From CAVSJA01 sp963728145 (lineage in GTDB: Bacteria > Bacteroidota > Bacteroidia > Chitinophagales > Chitinophagaceae), in NCBI GenBank assembly GCA_963728145.1, contig CAVSJA010000007.1, positions 248,001-312,000 of the forward strand: a stretch of DNA of 64,000 nucleotides, given 5' to 3'. Numbering within the stretch: the first letter of the stretch is position 1; the number at the start of each line of letters is the position of its first letter. The notes beneath the pieces are model-generated. The model had not been told where the DNA came from, did not search any database, and saw only the letters and a list, made by a program, of their open reading frames with translations. Below, piece by piece: positions 39,339 to 48,857 of the stretch. A program made the translations under genes and the position numbers.

Positions 39339-42050
39339 ATGAAGCGTATTGCATTGGTTATTGCCCTGACCGGCTTGTTATGTGCTAACATCTCTGCTAA
39401 CACTTACTACTCCCTCGGTTCGCTTTCTCCGAACGACCTATCGAGTTGGAATAGTAATCGCGGTGGCGTGGGATCTAGCCCAACTTCGTTTACTAATAAC
39501 GGAGATCTATTTGTAATCGAAGCCGGTGATGTGATGGTCACAACCGCCAACTGGACTGTTGGTGGACCGGGTTCTGCATTGCAAATTGAAACGGGAGCCG
39601 TCCTTCAGTCAAATCACCTTATTATTCTTACGGGTAATTTTCAACTCGACAATGGATCAACCTATATTCATAATAATCCATTCTCAGTAAGTTCAGGCGC
39701 CGGATCAAGTATTTTCAGCGGCACGGAGATCTTTAATGCGAATTCTAAAGTTGAGATCAGGGATTGGGTGAATAATACCACCAGCCTTCCTTCAATTAAC
39801 TGGGGCCATCTCGTGATCAATTATGAAAGAAATCTCGGTGGCAACTGGAACCAGAATGCCACGCTCAACACAATTCAGGGAAATTTTATTATAAAGAAAA
39901 CAGGTACTGTTGGGCAGAGTTTTCGGTTGACCAGTACCGCTACGCTTAATCTGACAATTGGTGGAAGCCTCGAAGTGGAAAGAGGAAACCTGACAGTAAA
40001 GGACAATCTCGCGTTTGGTACTACCTCTCTCGTCCAGGTTAATGGTGACCTGATCGTAACAGAAGGTATTCTTGATCTTGGCACAGTCAATCTAAAGCCA
40101 GACAATGAACTTCGCTTTAAAGGGAATCTATTTGTATTTGACAATGGAGTTTTGACCTCTCAATCAGAAAATCCCTTCCTTGTTGCGAACGGCACATCAT
40201 TACAGATTTTTTATAGCGGCAGCATATTCAATTGCAGTTTCAAAATTGCCAGGGGTGCATCAATGAAGATCACGTCTGCTGTGAACATGGGTATTCAACG
40301 TTCTTTTGTAGTTGCAGGAACCTGTAATGTTGGAATCAATCCCATCATCATGAATAGTGGTCAATTAATTGTTTCAGGTGGGCAGTTAAATAGTAGCGGC
40401 AATGTAGATATGAAGGATGGAACCTGCCAGGTTTGTAGGGGAGACGGAACTTTTAATATTTTGACCAATTACTGCACAACAACTGGTGATACCGGACAAT
40501 TCAATTTCAGCACTGATACTATCTTCTTTAATAAATCTCTTGGATCACTTCTTTTAGTTGGAGCAACGAATTCGCCAGGAAAACTTTTTCTTTCAAATGA
40601 AGCAGTGATAAGCTTTACCGGACCACTAACGGGTCCCGCTCCAAACAGAGGAGGTGTGCAATTGGCGGGTCAGGGCACACTCGCTTTTGATGAAATAAGT
40701 AAAATTGTTGGGCAGGCTTATTACCAGGGAAATGGAGGATGGTTGGTTGCCGGTTCGCCATTCGGATTACAAACAACAGAGCCTGGCGGAAATATTCAGG
40801 TAGATGGCGGCAGGAGTTACGACAACCAAAACGTTAATAGTTTTGAATTCAAGAGTTCGTTACCCCAAATAACCGGACCTGGCTTGCCTGTAATTGTGGA
40901 TGGTACTTTAAGAATTAATAACGGCAGCCAAACCGGCGTGACTTTGACCGCAGCGACAACAATCCAAAGTGGCGGTGCACTTCACCTTCAGAAAGGGGTG
41001 TTGTTAAGTTCTACCTCTGCATTGATCGTCACGATGCAAAGAAATACGAATTTGATAGGGGGTTCTTCGACTTCATATGTAGATGGTCCATTACGAAAGA
41101 TAGGCGAACATGCCTTCACGTATCATGTTGGAAGGTTTGGGAGATATTCGACATTAACCATGACTGCCGCTGGAAATTTTACCGACGTCTTTACTGTTAC
41201 ATATCTTCCCGGTAACCCGCAGGCGGATTACGGAAATAACCTAACTCAATTCATGGACCATATTAGTTCAGTCGAATACTGGTCGGTACAAGGGCCAAGT
41301 GTCGGAAGAATATTGAGTTTTAAGCTAACACCCTATAGTGGCGTTACTGATTTCAGCAGTCTGGTGGTTGCCCGATTCGACGGACAGGATTGGTTGAATG
41401 AAGGCAGAGATGGCACAACGGGAACTGTAACTAATGGTACCATTTATGTTCAAGCCGACGGAATCGGGCCGTTTACACTTGGTAGCACAAGTGCACAAGC
41501 TAATTCACCTAATATTCATCTCGATTATTTCACTGCGAAGAAAGAACAAGAAAAAGCTTTGTTGAACTGGCAGGTTGATTCAAGAAAGGAAGTAGATCTT
41601 TTCGAGGTACAGTCATCTACTGAAAGAAACGGACAATACAGTTCGATAGGAACTATTACTTCTACGGGTTCATCTCAATACCAGTTCACCGATCCGCAAC
41701 TTACATCTGGCATTAACTATTATCGCTTGAGGATAATTGAAAAGAATGGTAAAGAATCTTTCAGCAAAACGGTATCTCTCTTCTATCAAAAAGAAGGAGC
41801 TCAATTACTAACTGCATGGCCTTCGATTACACAGGGGCCAACCACACTTGTCTTAATGTCGCCAGAAAAAACTCAGGCGCAATTGAATATTATGGATGCG
41901 CAGGGCAGGTTAATGAAGACGTTGAAGGTCCAGGTGAATGAAGGCAGAAATACAATTCCAATTGACCTTATGGGATTCAATGGAGGTATCTACTACATCA
42001 ATGTAACTACGAATAAGGAAAGATTGAATGTGAAAGTGGTGAAGCAATAA
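39339..42050 (+). CDS. Large T9SS-exported beta-rich surface protein
   Basis: 903 residues. Signal peptide (IALVIALTGLLCANISA). The body is made of many short strands with the pattern of a pectate-lyase-like beta-helix (for example DMKDGTCQVCRGDGTFNIL, LQIETGAVLQSNHLIILTGN). Near 700 comes VDGPLRKIGEHAFTYHVGRFG, near 800 a module with KEQEKALLNWQVDSRKEVDL and YYRLRIIEKNGK, and the C-terminus is a T9SS type A sorting domain (QLNIMDAQGRLMKTLKVQV, GGIYYINV). Third of the tandem paralogs, intact. Function unknown. Confidence 0.85.
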   Translation: MKRIALVIALTGLLCANISANTYYSLGSLSPNDLSSWNSNRGGVGSSPTSFTNNGDLFVIEAGDVMVTTANWTVGGPGSALQIETGAVLQSNHLIILTGNFQLDNGSTYIHNNPFSVSSGAGSSIFSGTEIFNANSKVEIRDWVNNTTSLPSINWGHLVINYERNLGGNWNQNATLNTIQGNFIIKKTGTVGQSFRLTSTATLNLTIGGSLEVERGNLTVKDNLAFGTTSLVQVNGDLIVTEGILDLGTVNLKPDNELRFKGNLFVFDNGVLTSQSENPFLVANGTSLQIFYSGSIFNCSFKIARGASMKITSAVNMGIQRSFVVAGTCNVGINPIIMNSGQLIVSGGQLNSSGNVDMKDGTCQVCRGDGTFNILTNYCTTTGDTGQFNFSTDTIFFNKSLGSLLLVGATNSPGKLFLSNEAVISFTGPLTGPAPNRGGVQLAGQGTLAFDEISKIVGQAYYQGNGGWLVAGSPFGLQTTEPGGNIQVDGGRSYDNQNVNSFEFKSSLPQITGPGLPVIVDGTLRINNGSQTGVTLTAATTIQSGGALHLQKGVLLSSTSALIVTMQRNTNLIGGSSTSYVDGPLRKIGEHAFTYHVGRFGRYSTLTMTAAGNFTDVFTVTYLPGNPQADYGNNLTQFMDHISSVEYWSVQGPSVGRILSFKLTPYSGVTDFSSLVVARFDGQDWLNEGRDGTTGTVTNGTIYVQADGIGPFTLGSTSAQANSPNIHLDYFTAKKEQEKALLNWQVDSRKEVDLFEVQSSTERNGQYSSIGTITSTGSSQYQFTDPQLTSGINYYRLRIIEKNGKESFSKTVSLFYQKEGAQLLTAWPSITQGPTTLVLMSPEKTQAQLNIMDAQGRLMKTLKVQVNEGRNTIPIDLMGFNGGIYYINVTTNKERLNVKVVKQ

Positions 42051-42080
42051 GTTAGAATCATATTCAACAATTCTCTACGC

Positions 42081-42294
42081 CCCTTCCCTTTGAACCTTGT
42101 CATTTCGAGCCCGGTGCAATAATGAAACTAATTGAATGAGGTTACCAGGGCGAGAAATCTGCACAATGGGCGGTTCTGCTTCATTTCGAAATCACACGGA
42201 GTCTCCAATTGTGCAGATTTCTCGCCCTACTTCCCTTTATGCGGAGGGATCGTTATTAGCCGGGCTCGAAATGACAAGGTTCAAAGGGGAAGGG
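42081..42294. repeat. Two-level inverted repeat (GTCATTTCGAG and GCGAGAAATC arms)
   Basis: Outer arms 42081-42114 and 42260-42294 are reverse complements over 34 bp apart from one extra G; inner arms 42149-42168 and 42209-42228 are reverse complements over 20 bp, including GCGAGAAATCTGCACAA. This is the form of a common Bacteroidota intergenic hairpin repeat, probably non-autonomous. It lies between the convergent T9SS gene and DUF4954 gene. Confidence 0.85.
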
Positions 42295-42323
42295 AAAGCA
42301 GAGAAGAGCTATGTGACGACATT

Positions 42324-44570
42324 TTACGCGACTGCTTTAGGATTCATTTTCTTAATCATCAGCTGTATCTTTTTCTTATAATTTTCCAGGCCTTCCACCT
42401 CCTGGTTGATGAATGAATTTTCAGTCAATTTGCCAACGACCTTGTTCATTTCCTCTTCAGATTCATAAACCATTTTACGGAAAGGATTTTGATGGTCCTT
42501 TTCCCTGGATTCTCTAATGCCATTCATCATCCACTCCCTGGTGCGAAGACTCATCTTGAGCAGGTCGGCGAACCCACCTGTAATAGTTTTTTGAATAGAA
42601 ATCCCGAATGCCTGTTTATATGCAGCCAATGCATGATTAAGTTTATCCAAAGGATATTTCTTTCCTTGTGCAGTATAAAAACCATGCACGGCATTCCAGC
42701 CCTTAACTTTTCCGCTAACTATTTGTTTGAGGAATTTATCAAGTTCATATACGGGAATTAATTGCCCTCCCGCGTTCACCCATTCGGTAAGCGTGGACTT
42801 TGCTGGAAGCTTTTCCTTTAATTGATCAATGGTCCTGACCTTTTGCGTTTCCATTAATGAAAGAACCTGTTGAACTGTATAGTAAGCGATGAGATCTTTG
42901 AATATGGCATAAGCCTGTGGCACTTTCAACAAGCGTACAGCCCGTTGAGTGTTTTCAAAGCCTTCTGCAAAAATATCGAGCTCATTGAGTAAAGCTGAAT
43001 TGGATTCAAGTAATTCTTTCCCCGTTTGAATGCAGTTCTCTTTCGAAGCTACCCGTCCATTGATTCCTTTTTTCTGAAGACCCGCTTTGCCGGTGAATTG
43101 CTCCAATAAGGTTATTGCATGCAATATTTCATTGATGGTATCCGGCGCCAGGTAATCAAATTCGATCAATTGTGTTTTATCAATGCGTTTGTCGCGATCA
43201 ATATATTTCCAGGAGTTTCTTGCTAATGCATACATATTGTACTGAAACCAATATGCGGGCATCACCAGCAATTCATCCTTGCTTGTATCATTGCTTACCA
43301 GTGAAAACGGAATTTGTATATCGAGTTCTGCGGGATAATCTCCTTTGGCAAGGATCGAAAACGAAGCAAATTTCGAATTGTGTTTTAGGCTTACACAAAG
43401 TCCCGGCCAGAAACCTCTTCCTGCAATCAATTCACCATCCGGACTGCGGCTATTATGGTTTGAACCGATGGTTGCGCCTGCAGCCATATTGCTTTGACCC
43501 TGTACCAATGCCGCGCAAAGAAATGAGTTATTATGATGCTGCTCATGCGAAGGAAAGATCAATGAATTCAACACTTCGCAACAGGAAATTGTGGAGTTAT
43601 TGCCGAGATAAGAATTAATCAATCTCGCTCCATATTTTAATTGTGAATGCGAGCTGAGAAAGAATCGAACAGCTTTCACACCATAAAATATTCTGCAACC
43701 CTGTTCAATAATGCCGTTAACCAATTCACAACCTTCACCTATTTGTGTTTTCGCTTTTGCCGTGGAGCCGATACTAACATTCTTGATTTTATTGGCGCCT
43801 TTCAGATAGGCATCTGTACCAATATTTACATCTTTAAGAATGCGACAATTTTTTATCACTGTGCGATCACCGATCTGGCCATAATAACCTCTTCGCTGGT
43901 CAAATTTATTCTGGGTAAATTCTTTGAACTTATTCTGGAGCCTGGTGTTTTGTCGATTGCGCGTCCATAACCATGCATCTCCCGGAAGCATGCCTTCAAA
44001 TGGAATGATCTTTCGACCTCCGTTCTCATTGCAAACTTCCAACCATATGCGGATATCTTCCTTTTCACCTTCTTTCAAAATACCATTTCCAAATTTGGAA
44101 TGATCGGTAGACGCAATCTCGTTCACATTTACCAAAACGACTTCGCTTCCTACAATATAATGGGAGAGATAGTTTACATTGTCTACAACCACATTATCTC
44201 CAAAATCACAACTGATGATCGTACTGTTGTACAAACCTACAGGCCTTTTGAGATTATGAAATTCGAGATAATAGGGTTCAAGCTTTCCAATTCTAACCAA
44301 CCCAAAAAAATGACAATCCTGTACAAGTTCGGGATTGAATGCATCGCTTACCAATATCTTATTCCAGTCATCTGAAGTATTGCGATTCCTTACTAATACT
44401 TCGATTTCATATGCTGTCAGGTGACGATAATGTATGCCGCTTCTATTTTGTTGATTGCGCAGGTAGTATTCATTCTTTCCACGCGGGATGTATTCAGCGG
44501 GAATAAAATTGTACCCAAGGCTATTCAACGGACTTTTTTTAATGACATTCATGATGGATATAGTTTCCAT
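42324..44570 (-). CDS. DUF4954 family protein
   Basis: 748 residues. A family seen mostly in Bacteroidota. The middle (about residues 230-400) is a left-handed beta-helix of hexapeptide repeats (VIKNCRILKDVNIGTDAYLK, IGEGCELVNGIIEQGCRIFYG), as in acyl- and nucleotidyltransferases. The C-terminal part is helical (VASKENCIQTGKELLESN). No catalytic residues can be named. It shares the strand with glmS upstream (85 bases), separated by a GTCCCGAT palindrome, which hints at a link to amino-sugar metabolism, but this is context only. A later start (MNVIKKSP, six codons in) is possible. Confidence 0.85.
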   Translation of the reverse strand: METISIMNVIKKSPLNSLGYNFIPAEYIPRGKNEYYLRNQQNRSGIHYRHLTAYEIEVLVRNRNTSDDWNKILVSDAFNPELVQDCHFFGLVRIGKLEPYYLEFHNLKRPVGLYNSTIISCDFGDNVVVDNVNYLSHYIVGSEVVLVNVNEIASTDHSKFGNGILKEGEKEDIRIWLEVCNENGGRKIIPFEGMLPGDAWLWTRNRQNTRLQNKFKEFTQNKFDQRRGYYGQIGDRTVIKNCRILKDVNIGTDAYLKGANKIKNVSIGSTAKAKTQIGEGCELVNGIIEQGCRIFYGVKAVRFFLSSHSQLKYGARLINSYLGNNSTISCCEVLNSLIFPSHEQHHNNSFLCAALVQGQSNMAAGATIGSNHNSRSPDGELIAGRGFWPGLCVSLKHNSKFASFSILAKGDYPAELDIQIPFSLVSNDTSKDELLVMPAYWFQYNMYALARNSWKYIDRDKRIDKTQLIEFDYLAPDTINEILHAITLLEQFTGKAGLQKKGINGRVASKENCIQTGKELLESNSALLNELDIFAEGFENTQRAVRLLKVPQAYAIFKDLIAYYTVQQVLSLMETQKVRTIDQLKEKLPAKSTLTEWVNAGGQLIPVYELDKFLKQIVSGKVKGWNAVHGFYTAQGKKYPLDKLNHALAAYKQAFGISIQKTITGGFADLLKMSLRTREWMMNGIRESREKDHQNPFRKMVYESEEEMNKVVGKLTENSFINQEVEGLENYKKKIQLMIKKMNPKAVA

Positions 44571-44579
44571 TTATCTCCC

Positions 44580-44599
44580 GTCCCGATAACTATCGGGAC
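44580..44599. repeat. Perfect small palindrome between glmS and DUF4954
   Basis: GTCCCGATAACTATCGGGAC, 20 bp. Similar GC-rich palindromes with a CCCGA/TCGGG core occur in the array loop at 12368 and the TPP riboswitch P3. Confidence 0.75.
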
Positions 44600-44655
44600 A
44601 ATCGGATCAGTTTAATGCGAATTTTATGATGGAAGTTACACCTAAGTACCGGTAA

Positions 44656-46491
44656 CTATTCTACTGTAACACTTTTTGCGAGATTTCTGGGTTTATCAAC
44701 GTCATAATCTTTTGCCACGCCAATATGATAGGCCAGTAACTGAAGGGGAATGGTACTTAGCATCGGGGCAACAATTTCGTCGGCTTCGGGTACTTCAATT
44801 ACATCATCTGCCAGTTTGCTGATCATTTCATCTCCCTCCGAAATTATAGCAATCACTTTTCCCTTTCGCGCCTTTATCTCCTGTATATTGCTCACGATCT
44901 TTTGGTGATAAGAATCCTTTGTAGCAACAAACACTACAGGTAAGCTTTCATCAACCAATGCAATAGGACCATGTTTCATTTCAGCAGCAGGATAACCTTC
45001 AGCGTGGATATAGGAAATCTCTTTCAGCTTTAATGCGCCTTCGAGGGCAATGGGAAAATTGTATCCACGGCCGAGATAAAGAAAATCTCTTGCATCCTTA
45101 TATTTTTCAGCAAGCTTCTTTACTGCTTCATTGGTCTTTAGAACCGTGGCTACTTTTTCGGGTATTTCGTGCAATTCATCAAGCAGATGCCGGAATCGTT
45201 TTTCATCTATTGTTCCTTTCGCATGAGCGACTTTCAAAGCGATCATTGTCAATACCACCAATTGAGCAGTAAAAGCCTTGGTGCTCGCCACACCAATTTC
45301 AGGTCCTGCATGCGTGTAGGCGCCGCTGTGGGAAAGTCTTGCGATGGATGATCCAACAACATTTACTACTCCAAATATTATTGCTCCGTTTTCTTTTGCT
45401 TTTTCAATTGCCACCAATGTATCTGCAGTTTCGCCACTTTGTGAAATTGCAATAATTACATCTCCTTTGTGAACTACAGGATTTCTATAACGGAATTCTG
45501 ATGCATACTCTACTTCTACAGGAGTGCGGCAGAGTTCTTCGAAGATGTATTCAGCAACCAGTCCTGCGTGCCAGCTCGTGCCGCAAGCAACGATCAGGAT
45601 CCTTGGCGCATTCTTTAACTGCTCAATATAATTCTGGACGCCAGCCATGGTAATCGTTCCTGCAATATTGTCCAGCCTTCCTCTCAGGCAATCAAAAATA
45701 GTTTGCGGTTGCTCAAAGATCTCTTTCAACATGAAGTGGTCATAACCACTTTTCTCTATGGCCGCAAGTTCCAGGTCAAGTTTCTGAACAAAGGGTGTGA
45801 TCTTTTCATTTCCAAGATTCTTCAGGATTAATTCATCCGGACGAATGATGGCCAATTCATAATCGTTTACATAAACTACCTCTTTGGTGTATTCGATAAT
45901 GGGCGATGCATCGGAAGCCAGAAAGTGTTCACCTTTGCCAATACCAATTACTAATGGGCTTCCTTTTCTTGCGGCAATCAACACGTCTGGATTTTCCTGG
46001 TCGAGCAACACGATCACATAAGCACCCACGACGCGTTTCAATGCAACACGAACCGCTTCTTCCAGTCCACATTCATTATTCGTTTGGATATCTTCGATAA
46101 ACTTTAATAATACCTCCGTATCGGTATCGCTGGTGAAACTGTAGCCTTTATTAAGGAGTTCCTGTTTAAGCTGGTGATAATTTTCGATTATACCATTATG
46201 TATCATCGCGAGTTTGCCATTGGCGGAGCGATGGGGGTGGGCATTGCGGTCACTGGGTTCTCCGTGAGTAGCCCAACGGGTATGGCCGATACCGATATGG
46301 GCTTTTACATCCTGCCCGATCAGGCTGTCCTCCAACTCAGAAACCTTTCCTTTTTTCTTATAGACCTTGAGTCCGTGATTCAATAGTGCAACTCCGGAGC
46401 TATCATAGCCGCGGTATTCCAATCTTTTCAACCCTTTCAATATAACCGGGTAAGCTTCTCTTTTACCGATGTATGCAACAATTCCGCACAT
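44656..46491 (-). CDS. glmS: Glutamine--fructose-6-phosphate aminotransferase (isomerizing)
   Basis: 611 residues. Makes glucosamine-6-phosphate from fructose-6-phosphate and glutamine for peptidoglycan and lipid A. N-terminal class II glutaminase domain begins MCGIVAYIG with the Cys2 nucleophile, HTRWATHG and HNGIIEN. Two SIS domains follow (ILIVACGTSWHAGLVAEY, IAISQSGETADTLVA, EGALKLKEISYIHAEG). The C-terminus ends DKPRNLAKSVTVE, as in the family. A TATGTTTG promoter box lies 30 bases upstream. No glmS ribozyme core is visible, in keeping with the group. Confidence 0.97.
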   Translation of the reverse strand: MCGIVAYIGKREAYPVILKGLKRLEYRGYDSSGVALLNHGLKVYKKKGKVSELEDSLIGQDVKAHIGIGHTRWATHGEPSDRNAHPHRSANGKLAMIHNGIIENYHQLKQELLNKGYSFTSDTDTEVLLKFIEDIQTNNECGLEEAVRVALKRVVGAYVIVLLDQENPDVLIAARKGSPLVIGIGKGEHFLASDASPIIEYTKEVVYVNDYELAIIRPDELILKNLGNEKITPFVQKLDLELAAIEKSGYDHFMLKEIFEQPQTIFDCLRGRLDNIAGTITMAGVQNYIEQLKNAPRILIVACGTSWHAGLVAEYIFEELCRTPVEVEYASEFRYRNPVVHKGDVIIAISQSGETADTLVAIEKAKENGAIIFGVVNVVGSSIARLSHSGAYTHAGPEIGVASTKAFTAQLVVLTMIALKVAHAKGTIDEKRFRHLLDELHEIPEKVATVLKTNEAVKKLAEKYKDARDFLYLGRGYNFPIALEGALKLKEISYIHAEGYPAAEMKHGPIALVDESLPVVFVATKDSYHQKIVSNIQEIKARKGKVIAIISEGDEMISKLADDVIEVPEADEIVAPMLSTIPLQLLAYHIGVAKDYDVDKPRNLAKSVTVE

Positions 46492-46520
46492 AGAATATGG
46501 TGGTTAATCAATAGATTTTG

Positions 46521-46528
46521 CAAACATA
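46521..46528 (-). promoter_or_regulatory. -7 box of glmS (TATGTTTG)
   Basis: Exact TAnnTTTG match on the minus strand, giving a leader of about 26 bases for glmS. No TTG at 17-23 bp; the upstream DNA there is already the GTTTGGC array. Confidence 0.6.
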
Positions 46529-46533
46529 TCGAA

Positions 46534-46701
46534 AGTTTGGCGTTTGGAGTTTGGGGTTTGGTGTTTGGCGTTGATTAATTCGAAAATGCCTATAAGTTTT
46601 TATTAATCCTTTTTCCAAAAACGGGTGTTTCAAATTCTTTCGAATGCTACATCTAAAGAACGCCAAACCCCAAACTCTCCCGCCATAGGCGGGACCAAAC
46701 T
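46534..46701. repeat. Inverted heptad array (GTTTGGC units) interrupted by a small palindrome; gap 46492-46808
   Basis: The left arm (46534-46571) is five heptads: GTTTGGC, GTTTGGA, GTTTGGG, GTTTGGT, GTTTGGC. The right arm (46659-46701) is CGCCAAACCCCAAAC, then the palindrome TCCCGCCATAGGCGGGA, then CAAACT. The palindrome seems to be inserted in the right arm, since the heptad continues after it. The arms are 87 bases apart. No gene is visible in the rest of the gap. Confidence 0.85.
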
Positions 46702-46808
46702 TTAAGAAAACGAAATGCAACGATCAAATATTTCGTGGTGTCAGGTCAATGCACATCCAATGGCAGCGCTGTTAGATTGGATCTATTAATCATTAAAAAA
46801 AACACAAA

Positions 46809-47279
46809 ATGAAATTCAGATTAATGAACCGGAGCTGGGTGGCATCCGCGTGCTTATCTCTTTTCCTTATTTCCTGTGACAAAGATGATGGACCCCGTTA
46901 TACGGAATACTCAATTCCGGCTAATGGAAATTCAGGGATTAATGCATTGGTCCGTATTACTGAAAAATCAGCAAGCTCTTTTGATTTGAAAGTATCATTG
47001 AGTGGTTCAAAGAAAGACACGGTACATGTGATGAAGATCTATAATGGCAGTCCTGATAATCCAGGAAATGTGGCTATTGATCTTTCAAACATAACCGGGA
47101 CCGGAGGACCAGTATCTGGCCAGACATCAAATATCAGCCAGATCAAATGGACGGATGGAAGCAATAAGACATTTAATTATGACAGTATTGTTAAACATAC
47201 AGCTTTTATCAGGGTCAACTTCAGCGCTTTCAATTCAGACAGCGTTGTTGCAAGAGGAAAGATCGGGAAACTGAACTAA
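46809..47279 (+). CDS. Uncharacterised lipoprotein
   Basis: 156 residues. Signal peptide with lipobox LISC (Cys at about 24), preceded by WVASACLSLFL. The mature part is a small beta-rich domain (YSIPANGNSGINALVRITEK, FDLKVSLSGSKKDTVHVMKI), with regularly spaced strands up to FIRVNFSAFNSDSVVARGKI at the end. I recognise no family; it has the look of a small Ig-like or CHRD-like domain, which is a guess. It is transcribed alone, with a stem-loop terminator directly after the stop. Confidence 0.7.
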   Translation: MKFRLMNRSWVASACLSLFLISCDKDDGPRYTEYSIPANGNSGINALVRITEKSASSFDLKVSLSGSKKDTVHVMKIYNGSPDNPGNVAIDLSNITGTGGPVSGQTSNISQIKWTDGSNKTFNYDSIVKHTAFIRVNFSAFNSDSVVARGKIGKLN

Positions 47280-47295
47280 GGACGGTTGTTACTGC

Positions 47296-47349
47296 AGAGA
47301 GCCCTCCGCAACTTTAATCCAGTTGATAAAGGACGGGCTCTCTCTTTTA
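47296..47349 (+). terminator. Terminator of the lipoprotein gene, overlapping the mgtE stop
   Basis: AGAGAGCCC/GGGCTCTCT stem with a loop of about 30 bases and a CTTTTAT tail; it ends at the stop codon of the convergent mgtE. Confidence 0.7.
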
Positions 47350-48738
47350 TAAAAGAGTTCCCTGCAGGAATATGAAGGCGAGGGAGAAATAAATAATAAG
47401 TCCTGTTACATCCACCATCGTGGCAACGAATGGAGCAGAACTTGCTGCAGGGTCGGCGCCTAATCTTTTTAATACCAACGGAAGCATTGAACCGCTCAAT
47501 GTTCCCCATAACACAACGCCAAGCAGAGAGAATCCAACGGTAAGCCCGATCATCAGGTAATGTTCACCATATACTTCCGGGAAAACGGATGACCATAAGA
47601 CAATCCTGAGAAATCCGATCACTCCTAATACTGCACCAAGCAATAATCCCTGGATTATCTCTCTTCGCAAAACCCTCCACCAATCGGTAATAGTTAATTC
47701 ACCCACTGCCATTGCCTGGATGATCAATGTAGATGCCTGGGAACCCGTGTTGCCTCCACTTGAAATAATTAATGGCACAAACAGAGCAAGCACGACGGCT
47801 TTTGCTATCTCATCTTCAAAATAGCCCATGGCCGTGGCCGTAAGCATTTCTCCAAGGAAAAGTACGATCAGCCAAACCACTCTTTTCTTGAATAGTTTTA
47901 ATAAGGGCATTTCGAGATAGGGCTCGTCCAGGGCTTCCGTACCTCCGATCTTTTGCATGTCTTCACTGAACTCTTCGTTGGCCACCCACAATACGTCATC
48001 GATGGTTACGATACCTAATAAAATATTCTTATCATCCACAACTGGAAGGGCCACCCGATTATTCATCTTAAAGGTCTTATTGGCTACTTCCTGGTCATCA
48101 TTCACATGCAAGGTTACAGTTCGATTGTCGATAATATCTCCAATGATTTTTTCGGGGCTGGCAAGAATAATTTCACGAATTCGGATATCATCCAGAAATT
48201 CTCCTTTATCGTTTACCACATAAATTACGTCGATGGTTTCCATTTCCTTGCCCACTTTCCGGATATGTTCCAATACTTCTCCAACAGTCCAATCCACCTG
48301 TACGGCGATATAATCAGGCGTCATCAACCTGCCAACGCTTCCTTCGGCATAACCCAGGAGCGAAAGGGTAACTTTTCGTTCCTGGGGATTGAGCAGGCGG
48401 ATCAATTCCTTTACAACCTCGCTGGGCAATTCTTCCAGGAACGCTGTTCTATCATCCGCGGGCAGTTCGTTTAATAATTCCGCTGTCTTTGCAGGGGGAA
48501 GATGGCGTATGGTGTCTTTTTGAATGGAAGTTTCAAGGATCTTGAACACGCTTACTGCCCGGTGGAGACTCATATTTCCAATGATCACATGAGCGAATTC
48601 CGGCATTTCATCAATGAGTTCGGCAACATCACTGATATTCTGCTCGTCGAGGAATTCGCGCATTCCTGAGAACTCATTCCTTTCGAACAGTTCCAAAAAA
48701 CTTTCCCTGATATGAAGTTGTTCGGGATCCAAGCTCAT
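47347..48738 (-). CDS. mgtE: Magnesium transporter MgtE
   Basis: 463 residues from the chosen ATG. The N-terminal superhelical domain (residues 1-130: ISDVAELIDEMPEFAHVI, LPADDRTAFLEELPSEVV) and two CBS domains (about 135-250: LMTPDYIAVQVDWTVGEVLE, NNRVALPVVDDKNILLG) form the Mg sensor. Five transmembrane helices follow, with the signature SSGGNTGSQASTLI in the pore. It is a Mg-gated Mg channel in the inner membrane. The start at 48738 follows a TAAATTTG box with only three bases between, so the mRNA would be leaderless; the longer in-frame start runs through repeat DNA and is rejected. Confidence 0.93.
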   Translation of the reverse strand: MSLDPEQLHIRESFLELFERNEFSGMREFLDEQNISDVAELIDEMPEFAHVIIGNMSLHRAVSVFKILETSIQKDTIRHLPPAKTAELLNELPADDRTAFLEELPSEVVKELIRLLNPQERKVTLSLLGYAEGSVGRLMTPDYIAVQVDWTVGEVLEHIRKVGKEMETIDVIYVVNDKGEFLDDIRIREIILASPEKIIGDIIDNRTVTLHVNDDQEVANKTFKMNNRVALPVVDDKNILLGIVTIDDVLWVANEEFSEDMQKIGGTEALDEPYLEMPLLKLFKKRVVWLIVLFLGEMLTATAMGYFEDEIAKAVVLALFVPLIISSGGNTGSQASTLIIQAMAVGELTITDWWRVLRREIIQGLLLGAVLGVIGFLRIVLWSSVFPEVYGEHYLMIGLTVGFSLLGVVLWGTLSGSMLPLVLKRLGADPAASSAPFVATMVDVTGLIIYFSLAFIFLQGTLL

Positions 48739-48741
48739 GCG

Positions 48742-48771
48742 CAAATTTACCGTTCCTTGGTGAATGGGCAA
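48742..48771 (-). promoter_or_regulatory. mgtE promoter with -33 TTG inside the heptad array (TTG-N19-TAAATTTG)
   Basis: The minus strand carries TAAATTTG (48749-48742) and TTG (48771-48769) with 19 bp between. The TTG is part of the single GGGCAAT unit of the GGTGAAT array. Predicted start is at the A of the mgtE ATG, hence leaderless. Confidence 0.65.
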
Positions 48772-48850
48772 TGGTGAATGGTGAATTGTGAATGGTGAAT
48801 AGTAAATTGCCTGATACAATTCACTATTGCCCATTCACCATTCACAATCA
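48759..48850. repeat. Inverted heptad array (GGTGAAT units)
   Basis: Left arm (48759-48807) GGTGAAT, GGGCAAT, GGTGAAT, GGTGAAT, TGTGAAT, GGTGAAT, AGTAAAT. The right arm (48818-48850) is CCATTCACC-type heptads on the same strand, with one GCCCATT unit facing the GGGCAAT. The loop is about ten bases. It lies between divergent mgtE and the SET gene. Confidence 0.9.
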
Positions 48851-48857
48851 TTGCCAA

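Noticed and set aside
42081..42294. Insertion sequence ends
   Set aside because: The arms are inverted and near-perfect, but no transposase reading frame lies between or near them; a non-autonomous hairpin repeat is the most that can be said.
46492..46530. glmS ribozyme
   Set aside because: The leader is only about 26 bases before the start, far too short for the ribozyme core.
47276..47509. 77-residue reverse ORF at the mgtE 3' end
   Set aside because: It overlaps mgtE in another frame and has no family features.
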